A stretch of 64,000 nucleotides of DNA from Nocardia inohanensis NBRC 100128. GTDB lineage: Bacteria; Actinomycetota; Actinomycetes; Mycobacteriales; Mycobacteriaceae. The DNA lies in contig NZ_BDBK01000016.1 in NCBI RefSeq assembly GCF_001612945.1, forward strand, positions 186,001-250,000. Direction: 5' to 3'. Numbering within the stretch: the stretch's first letter is position 1; every line of letters starts with the position of its first letter. The notes below the pieces were generated by a model. It had not been told where the DNA came from. It ran no database searches and saw nothing but the letters and a program-made list of their open reading frames with translations. Both the position numbers and the translations under genes were made by a program. Positions 9,191 to 17,743 of the stretch are shown here, piece after piece.

Positions 9191-9779
9191 GTGACGTCCG
9201 TGCCTTCCTGGATGCGAATGTTCTGGTCCGGCGCGATTGCGCGACCTACTGCTAACCCTCGCCGAAGCAGGCCTGTACGAAATTTACTGGAGTGCACAGG
9301 TTTTGAATGAGGTGGCTAGGCATCTTCCCGCGTCGATGCCTTCCGGGAACCGCGATGCGTTGTTCGAGGCCATGAATCGTGCGTTCCCGGAAGCCCTCGT
9401 GGAGTGGCCCGGTGAGTTCGAGGCCACGGTGCCTCGCCTGGTCAACGCGAAGGACCGGCATGTGGTCGCGGCGGCGATATTCGCGCACGCCGAGGTTTTG
9501 GTGACCAGCGATCGCCCCCTCATCCATGAGCTCGAAGGCGGAAAGGAAATCATCGAAACGCAGACGCCCGCAGTCTTCATCGCCTACGCGATCGATACCG
9601 ATGTTCGTCGCGCAGGCCGCGCCTTGGTGGATATGGCACAGCGACGCTGGCTCGAACGTGCGGACCGAGTTGAGGTGACCGAAGTTCGAGATCGGTTGGC
9701 AGTCTGGGCTCGAAAAGAGCTCGGCGACGCGGTCGCGGACCTCATCCTTCGGCCCGAGTTCATGCCGAGTATCGAATAA
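9191..9779 (+). pseudogene. PIN-domain RNase toxin, apparently frameshifted
   Basis: A ~190-residue PIN-domain protein is readable only in pieces. The opening PIN strand VRAFLDANVLV, with its first metal-binding Asp, is in one frame (9196-9228) that stops at about 9250. The rest, LRDLLLTLAEAGLYEIYW through VLTSDRPL and the C-terminal helical region, is in the next frame up to 9779. Adding one base near 9226-9228 would restore DANVLVPARLRDLLL. A second missing base near 9200 would be needed to join the GTG at 9191. As written, translation from the internal TTG at 9237 would lack the first catalytic Asp. Either the toxin is inactivated beside an intact antitoxin, or the assembly has base errors here. 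Confidence 0.75.
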
Positions 9780-9789
9780 GCCTGGGCGG

Positions 9790-10161
9790 CTACTGCGGGT
9801 TGCGGGGCTGTTTGGTGCCGAAGTAGGGGCGGGCCCCGGGGTGGGCGAGTTGCCAGCGGTCGGGTTTGCCCGCGGGGTAGACGACGGGGATTTGCTCGCC
9901 TATGGAGGGCCATTGGCCGGTGTCCCAGGCGAAGCGGCCGTAGACCTCGTGGGCGACGACGGTGGGGCCGGAGATGCTGCCGCTGAGGGTTACGTATTGC
10001 TCGCCGGGGGCTTCGGGGCGGGGGCTCACGCCGGTCAGGTGGAGGGTGCCGGATTCGGGGTTCGCCACCGGGGCGCCGCCTTTGCGGGCGCGGAAGTAGT
10101 AGGCGAGGGTCGCGCCGAGGGCGCCACCGATCAGCAGTAGGAATACGAACTGCATCAGCAT
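9790..10161 (-). CDS. small membrane-anchored protein of unknown function
   Basis: 123 residues. One N-terminal transmembrane helix (FVFLLLIGGALGATLAYYF) is followed by basic residues (RARKGG), so the rest is predicted cytoplasmic. The remaining ~90 residues (LHLTGVSPRP...EQYVTLSGSISGPTVVAHEVYGRFAWDTGQWPS) look like a small beta-domain. GGGGAC lies just before the ATG at 10161; a second ATG 6 bp later is possible. The gene is convergent with the toxin remnant and follows the AAA ATPase gene on the same strand. No family name was recognised. Confidence 0.7.
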   Translation of the reverse strand: MLMQFVFLLLIGGALGATLAYYFRARKGGAPVANPESGTLHLTGVSPRPEAPGEQYVTLSGSISGPTVVAHEVYGRFAWDTGQWPSIGEQIPVVYPAGKPDRWQLAHPGARPYFGTKQPRNPQ

Positions 10162-10213
10162 GTCCCCATGCTAGGCGCAGGGCGGGGGAGGGCCGGTGGG
10201 GTGGCGGCGCGGG

Positions 10214-11473
10214 TTATTGGGGGGTGAGTTCGGACATGCCGAATTCGGCGCGGCGCAGTTGCCAGACGGTGGTGCGCTTGGATTGTGAGCGTCCGTTGCC
10301 GCGATCGATCAGGGTGCGGTTGGCGGTGGTGAAGACCAGTTGCGCGCCTTGGGTATTGGTTTCCGGGTTCTGGAAGAGCTGGATGAGGCTGTCGGCGGTC
10401 TCGGGGGTGAGGTGGGCGTCGATATCGTCGATGGCCAGGACGCCGCCGGCGTCGAGGGCGTCGAGCATCGGCGGGAGCAGGCGCAGCATGGCGAGGGTGG
10501 CGCTGGATTCGTCGGTGATGTCGAAGGCGGTCTCGATGCCTTCGTGGGATAGGCCGAGGCCGACGCCGCGGCGGGCGACCATGCGGGAGTAGAGGGCATC
10601 GCGCGCGGCGTAGAGGTTGGCGAGTTCACGCTGGAGCAGGGTGATGGTGATGCCGTGTTCGAGGAACATCTCCTCGGCGTAATTGGCCGAGATGGTGCAG
10701 TTCTCGACCTCCTTGGTGGTGGCGGCGATATCGGTGTCCAGGTCGCGCAGGTAGTCGGCGTACATGGGGTCGTCGGTAGGCAGCAGCAGATCGGTGATGC
10801 CGAGGTCGGCGGCGCGCAGCAGGGTGAGCAGGCGCACGGCGTGGTCGGTGGAGCGGGAGATGTGCGCGCCCACCCGATGCGCGATCTCGGCCGGATCCGG
10901 TTGCCCGCACTGCACTTCCAGCAGCGATTGGAACCAGCGGTAGGCGGGCACCAGGGGTTCGGCGTACAACTGCCCGGAGAGGCTGAGCAGCAGCGCATTC
11001 GGGCGCACCAGCGGCACCACCGCGCCGAGCCCGTAGCGCGCGGCCTCGAACATGGGCCCGATGCGCACCTCGTCCCCGGAGCGTTCGAACACCACCCGTT
11101 TGCGATTGTGCGGATGCGAGTGCAGCCATTCGGCTTTCACATCGGCGTTGTCGAGCTTGAACCCGTAGGTGTACGGGCAGCCCTCGGCCACGAAGTGCGC
11201 CACGAATTCCGAAGGGCGATCGGCGAATCCGATATGCGGCGTGCGCACCGGCCCGGAGTAGGGATCCCATCCGGTGACCGAGTTGAGTACGGCATCGCGC
11301 ATCCGGTCCAGGCCGTCGACCAGGCCGGTCTTGCCCGTGGCGGCGGCCCCGTACACGGCGGTCACCGGCGTGGCGATGGCCCCGCTGCTTCCGCGGGTCA
11401 GCCGCAATTCCTGCGGTTCGGCGAGAGATCGATGATTCGTCACCTGAAAACTGCGCAACACAAGCGAAATCAT
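10214..11473 (-). CDS. AAA-type ATP-binding protein (AAA_21/OLD-like ABC ATPase)
   Basis: 419 residues from the ATG at 11473, where MISLVLRSFQVTNHRSL matches the usual start of this family (FxxxNHRSxxE). The Walker A loop YGAAATGKT is near residue 42, Walker B is VLAIDDIDAHLTPE near residue 365, and the sensor strand LVFTTANRTLIDR follows. SMC/RecF-like proteins of this kind often act in phage exclusion or DNA surveillance, usually with a nuclease partner. No partner gene is adjacent here, only the small membrane protein downstream. In-frame starts at 11515 (ATG) and 11545 (TTG) would extend it into the ArsR promoter region, so the shorter form is preferred. No strong ribosome-binding site is visible. 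Confidence 0.75.
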   Translation of the reverse strand: MISLVLRSFQVTNHRSLAEPQELRLTRGSSGAIATPVTAVYGAAATGKTGLVDGLDRMRDAVLNSVTGWDPYSGPVRTPHIGFADRPSEFVAHFVAEGCPYTYGFKLDNADVKAEWLHSHPHNRKRVVFERSGDEVRIGPMFEAARYGLGAVVPLVRPNALLLSLSGQLYAEPLVPAYRWFQSLLEVQCGQPDPAEIAHRVGAHISRSTDHAVRLLTLLRAADLGITDLLLPTDDPMYADYLRDLDTDIAATTKEVENCTISANYAEEMFLEHGITITLLQRELANLYAARDALYSRMVARRGVGLGLSHEGIETAFDITDESSATLAMLRLLPPMLDALDAGGVLAIDDIDAHLTPETADSLIQLFQNPETNTQGAQLVFTTANRTLIDRGNGRSQSKRTTVWQLRRAEFGMSELTPQ

Positions 11474-11548
11474 GCCGGTCGGCGCACGGAATTGCGACTC
11501 GCCCTTTTCGGTCATGCCCGGCGGAGCGTGGAAACCGGTCGGCAAACC

Positions 11549-11578
11549 TTGACATGCAACCCTTAGGTTGCCTATTCT
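11549..11578 (+). promoter_or_regulatory. sigma70-type promoter of the ArsR-SRPBCC gene
   Basis: TTGACA (11549-11554) and TATTCT (11573-11578) are separated by 18 bp. The first operator fills the spacer exactly, which predicts strong repression when occupied. Confidence 0.7.
11556..11571. promoter_or_regulatory. ArsR-type operator 1
   Basis: Perfect inverted repeat GCAACC-CTTA-GGTTGC lying between the -35 and -10 boxes. It is identical in both arms to the site at 11586-11601, with centres 30 bp (about three helical turns) apart. It is the likely autorepressor site of the regulator encoded just downstream. Confidence 0.75.
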
Positions 11579-11585
11579 CGATTAC

Positions 11586-11601
11586 GCAACCAAAGGGTTG
11601 C
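11586..11601. promoter_or_regulatory. ArsR-type operator 2
   Basis: Perfect inverted repeat GCAACC-AAAG-GGTTGC located just after the -10 box and before the start codon. The same half-sites as operator 1 with a different 4-bp centre show that the arms, not the centre, are recognised. Confidence 0.75.
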
Positions 11602-11619
11602 CTATAGCGATGGTGTGAG

Positions 11620-12417
11620 GTGCCGGTGGACGAGGTCTTCAAGGCGCTGGCCGACCCGAATCGGCGCAGACTGCTGGACAGCCTCAACGAACGCAATGGT
11701 CAGACCCTGCGCGACCTCTGCGCGGAGCTCGACCTGACCCGGCAGGCGGTCAGCAAGCACCTGGCCGTACTGGAGGCCGCCAACCTGGTCACCACCGTGC
11801 GCAAGGGCCGCGAGAAGCTGCACTACCTCAATGCCGAACCCGTCAATGCCATCGCCGACCGCTGGATCAATCGATACGACCGCGCGCGGGTGCACGCACT
11901 CGCCGACCTGAAATCAGCATTGGAGAGCGCGACCATGAGCGACGAATTCGTCTACACCACCTACATCCGCACCACCCCCGAAAAGCTCTGGCAGGCCCTG
12001 ACCGACCCGGCCTTCACCAAGCGCTACTGGGGCGCCACCTTCGAATCCGATTGGCGGCCCGGCTCTCCCATGACCTGGGAGCAGCAGGGCTGGGTGAGCA
12101 AAGACCCCGAACAGGTCGTCGTCACCGCCGACCCGTACACCACGCTGTCCTACACCTGGCACACCGTCGACCAGGCATTCGCCGACCAATTCGGTTTCAG
12201 CGCCGAGGATTTCGAGAAGCTCTCCACCGAATCCCGCTCGGTCGTCACCTTCGAAATCGAGCCCATGGGCGAAACCGTCAAACTCACCGTGGTGCACAAC
12301 GGCTTCGACCCCGGCAGCGCCATGCTCGAAGGCATCCGCGAAGGCTGGCCCGCCATCCTCTCCAACCTCAAGACCCTCCTGGAGACCGGCGAGGTCCTCC
12401 CCGAACCGCAGGAATGA
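11620..12417 (+). CDS. ArsR-family HTH fused to an SRPBCC (AHSA1-like) domain
   Basis: 265 residues. Residues 1-100 are an ArsR winged helix (VFKALADPNRRRLLDSL; recognition helix LTRQAVSKHLAVLEAANLV; wing VRKGREKLHYLN). From about residue 106 (MSDEFVYTTYIRTTPEKLWQALTDP) it is a START-like AHSA1 domain with a hydrophobic ligand cavity (FTKRYWG, EGIREGWPAILSNLKTLLETG). In many genomes these are two adjacent genes; here they form one chain, which implies direct ligand control of DNA binding. GTG at 11620; a second GTG at 11626 is also possible and better spaced from GTGAGG. It is predicted to repress itself through the two operators upstream, and possibly the divergent ATPase gene. Confidence 0.85.
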   Translation: MPVDEVFKALADPNRRRLLDSLNERNGQTLRDLCAELDLTRQAVSKHLAVLEAANLVTTVRKGREKLHYLNAEPVNAIADRWINRYDRARVHALADLKSALESATMSDEFVYTTYIRTTPEKLWQALTDPAFTKRYWGATFESDWRPGSPMTWEQQGWVSKDPEQVVVTADPYTTLSYTWHTVDQAFADQFGFSAEDFEKLSTESRSVVTFEIEPMGETVKLTVVHNGFDPGSAMLEGIREGWPAILSNLKTLLETGEVLPEPQE

Positions 12418-15109
<2,692 letters not shown>

Positions 15110-15154
15110 TCGATTCCCTCCGGATGTGTTGGGGCACAGGCTACTGTGCCCCGC

Positions 15155-15616
15155 ATGTCCCCGGTGCGTGCGCGGCTCGCCGAACTCGGTCTGGTGTTGC
15201 CTCCGGTCAGTCCACCCGGAGGCGTGTACGTGCCCGCGGTGCGCAGCGGAGCGCTGGTCCATGTGGCCGGTCAGGTGCCGATGCTCGCGGGTCGGGTGGT
15301 GACCACCGGCCGCGTCGGCGCGGAGGTGACGCACGCCGAAGCCGCGGAACTCAGCCGCCGCTGTGCCCTGGCCGCGCTCGCGGCGATGGATGCGGTCGCC
15401 GGTCTCGACTCCCTCGCACGGGTGGTCCGGGTTGCCGGATATGTCGCTTCCGCGCCGGGTTTCGACGGTCAGCTGGAAGTGGTGTCGGCCGCCGGTGACC
15501 TGTTCGTCGCGCTCCTGGGCGCGGCGGGCCGCGGGGTGTGCACGGCTGTCGGCGTACCGGAACTGCCTTTACAGGCGCCCGTCGAAATAGAGGTCACCCT
15601 CGCCCTGTCGAACTGA
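15155..15616 (+). CDS. Rid-family protein (YjgF/YER057c/UK114 superfamily)
   Basis: 153 residues from the ATG at 15155 (an in-frame GTG lies at 15146). The fold is marked by VYVPAVRSGALVHVAGQVP, the helix HAEAAELSRRCALAALAAMDA and VVRVAGYVASAPGFDGQLEVVSAAGDLF, with GVCTAVGVPELPLQAPVEIEVTLAL closing it. RidA members deaminate reactive enamines and imines, and a conserved Arg is needed. The expected Arg-Ala segment is replaced by GRGVCTAVG, closer to the Rid subgroups of unproven activity. It overlaps the convergent phzF-like gene by 48 bp. Confidence 0.82.
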   Translation: MSPVRARLAELGLVLPPVSPPGGVYVPAVRSGALVHVAGQVPMLAGRVVTTGRVGAEVTHAEAAELSRRCALAALAAMDAVAGLDSLARVVRVAGYVASAPGFDGQLEVVSAAGDLFVALLGAAGRGVCTAVGVPELPLQAPVEIEVTLALSN

Positions 15617-16489
15617 GTTCTTTCCCGTCGGCATGCCATGGTGGCGGGACTGTCGGATGGGAACGGCCGTGCCGCTGACCGCTACCCCGCCGGGCGCGGG
15701 CGGCACCGCCACTTCGATCCGCCCCGGCCGCCCCATATCGGCTCCTTGGAACACGGTCAGGGTGACCGGTGGCTCCACCAGCCCCAATTCCCGCAGATAG
15801 CCGCCCAGCGCCGCGGCCGCCGCCCCGGTCGCGGGATCCTCGCGAATACCGCCGGGCGGGAACGGATTGCGGGCGTGGAAGACGTCGTCGCGCTCGCGCC
15901 AGACCAGATCCACGGTGGCCCAATCCATTTCCCGCATGAGTTCGCCCAATGCCGCGAAGTCGTAGTCGAGGTCCGCCAGCCGCTCGCGGGTACGGGCGGC
16001 GATCACCGGATGCCAGGCTCCGGCGTAGGCGGCGCGCGGCGGCAGCGCGGCGTCGAGATCCGGGTGGTCCCAGCGCAGAGCGGCCAGCAGCCGATCCAGC
16101 TCCCCGGCGCCGATATCGCGCGAACGCGGCGGCACCGAAACCAGTGTGGCGGCCAGCTTCCCGGCCGCGTCGCGGCGCGTGGAGACCGGAACCGGACCCG
16201 CTTGGGTGCGGAAGACCAGCTCCCCGGGCCCGAACCGCTCCGCGTACGCCACCGCGGTGGCGATGGTGGCGTGCCCGCAGAACGGCACCTCCACCAGCGG
16301 ACTGAAATACCTGACGTCGAGGGTCTTTTCGTCCTCGCCGGGCGTAGCGAACGCCGTTTCGGAGTATCCGATCTCGGCGGCCGTGGCCAGCATGTCGGCG
16401 GCATCCAGTCCGGTCGCATCGAGCACCACCCCGGCCGGATTCCCGCCGGCCGGATCGGAGCTGAACGCCGCGTAGCGCAGAATCCCCAT
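15569..16489 (-). CDS. PhzF-family isomerase-like protein
   Basis: 306 residues from the ATG at 16489 (MGILRYAAFSSDPAGGNPAGVVL, the standard start of the family). Other PhzF landmarks are GYSETAF with the catalytic Glu, YFSPLVEVPFCGHATIATA, and REDPATGAAAAALGGYLRE. The fold is that of diaminopimelate epimerase. PhzF isomerises a phenazine intermediate, but no other phenazine gene is nearby, so the substrate is unknown. The last ~16 codons overlap the 3' end of the Rid-family gene, suggesting the original stop was lost and the protein extended. Confidence 0.85.
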   Translation of the reverse strand: MGILRYAAFSSDPAGGNPAGVVLDATGLDAADMLATAAEIGYSETAFATPGEDEKTLDVRYFSPLVEVPFCGHATIATAVAYAERFGPGELVFRTQAGPVPVSTRRDAAGKLAATLVSVPPRSRDIGAGELDRLLAALRWDHPDLDAALPPRAAYAGAWHPVIAARTRERLADLDYDFAALGELMREMDWATVDLVWRERDDVFHARNPFPPGGIREDPATGAAAAALGGYLRELGLVEPPVTLTVFQGADMGRPGRIEVAVPPAPGGVAVSGTAVPIRQSRHHGMPTGKNSVRQGEGDLYFDGRL

Positions 16490-16535
16490 CGCTCGACGGT
16501 AGCGCGCGGGCGGATCCAGGTCGTGCGATAGGCGA

Positions 16536-17339
16536 TTATCCCCAAACATGAAGTTCGCCGGAATCGGTCAATCCCACCGCGAATCCCAGCGCAATTCGCC
16601 GTGCGCCCGCGCTCGGCAATACCGCATGGAAATTACGCGGATCGAACAACAATGCCTGCCCGACCGAGGGTTGCAATACGAAGGATTCGGCATCCCCCAC
16701 CACATCCCGGTGATAACCGTACGAAGCGGGCAATCGATACGATTCGTCACCCGGCGCCCAGCGATGCCGCCACACCACCGTTTGACCGCCTTCCTCCGGC
16801 ACGCTCAAATAAAGGTTGAAGGCGAATTGCGCGACCAGGTGCGCGTCCACCAGTTTGCCGTCGAATTCCCTGATCGAATCGTCGAAGTGCACCTGGAACC
16901 CCTGATTCGGTTCCCGCGCCACCCCCGGCCCCAGTTCCCGGTCAGCGCACCGCCCGACGCGCACCGGCCCCGGCCAGTCCCGCCCCAGATTGTCCCGGCA
17001 CAGCGCGAACGGGTCGTAATCCAGCCGCAGCCGCGCCCACGCCTCCCGGCTGGAATCCAGTGCGGGCCAGTAGGTTTCCCCGAGCTGCCCCGCCACCCGG
17101 TGATCGCTCACCCCGACCCCGAACCGGAACACCGGCGGATCCACCCGCTTGGTGTCGTAGGCGTCGAACGGCACTCTCCGCAGTGCCGCGAGTATCTCCG
17201 AACAAGTCTGTGCCGGAAGGAAATCCGCCACCTGAATGGCGGCATACCGACCGGCCGCTAATCCGGCGATATGATCGCGCCGGAATCCCGATGCGGTCAC
17301 GGCCACGAAGAATGGATCACGCGCGCAAACTGACGTCAT
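16536..17339 (-). CDS. 2OG-Fe(II)-dependent oxygenase superfamily protein
   Basis: 267 residues from the ATG at 17339, preceded by AGGTGGGG. The double-stranded beta-helix core is visible: VHFDD gives the His-x-Asp iron ligands, FNLYLSVPEEGGQTVVW is the next strand, and NFHAVLPS gives the distal His, with Arg in GARRIALG placed to bind 2-oxoglutarate. The N-terminal FLPAQTCSEILAALR is the usual start of prolyl-hydroxylase-like members. The substrate is unknown. A 74-codon gene lies 132 bp upstream on the same strand, so peptide or protein hydroxylation is worth considering. Confidence 0.75.
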   Translation of the reverse strand: MTSVCARDPFFVAVTASGFRRDHIAGLAAGRYAAIQVADFLPAQTCSEILAALRRVPFDAYDTKRVDPPVFRFGVGVSDHRVAGQLGETYWPALDSSREAWARLRLDYDPFALCRDNLGRDWPGPVRVGRCADRELGPGVAREPNQGFQVHFDDSIREFDGKLVDAHLVAQFAFNLYLSVPEEGGQTVVWRHRWAPGDESYRLPASYGYHRDVVGDAESFVLQPSVGQALLFDPRNFHAVLPSAGARRIALGFAVGLTDSGELHVWG

Positions 17340-17471
17340 GTCCCCACCTGCCCTGGGGTTGAATGTGAAATGAGCTGGCACCCAGGCAGGTCGAGGTTCT
17401 CACAGTTTCCGCGCGATCAAGCCGGATTAGACCGTATCGAGATGCTCATAACGGTCGCCGGAAGATGGCTG

Positions 17472-17696
17472 TCAGGAGCCGGTGCTGCTCACCAATGGGC
17501 TGGAATCCAGCTCGGGCACATGCCGATCGGCTTCCAGGGTGGCCCGCACGAGCTCGCGCGCGACTTGGCGTAGGAGCTGGGCGTGAGTGGAATAGTTGAT
17601 CGTCCCGACACCCGGAGGCTGATCATCGAATTCGTTATCGGACCGTATCATTTCGGCCCCTCCCGCCGTGCGGACGATACTGGTTTCGAAGGCCAT
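17472..17696 (-). CDS. 74-residue protein next to the 2OG oxygenase gene
   Basis: Codon use is GC-rich at third positions and the frame is clean, which supports translation. The ATG at 17696 has only a weak AAGAG upstream. No signal peptide or membrane helix. The middle (THAQLLRQVARELVRATLEADRHV) is predicted helical, flanked by an acidic N-terminal stretch (SDNEFDDQPPG) and a C-terminal Ser/Pro-rich tail (PELDSSPLVSSTGS). No homologue was recognised. Size, helical leader-like centre and polar tail would suit a modified-peptide precursor, but this is speculation. Confidence 0.5.
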   Translation of the reverse strand: MAFETSIVRTAGGAEMIRSDNEFDDQPPGVGTINYSTHAQLLRQVARELVRATLEADRHVPELDSSPLVSSTGS

Positions 17697-17743
17697 GCTC
17701 TTGTCAACGCAACGATCACCGAAAGTGTTAGCAGCGCCGCGAA

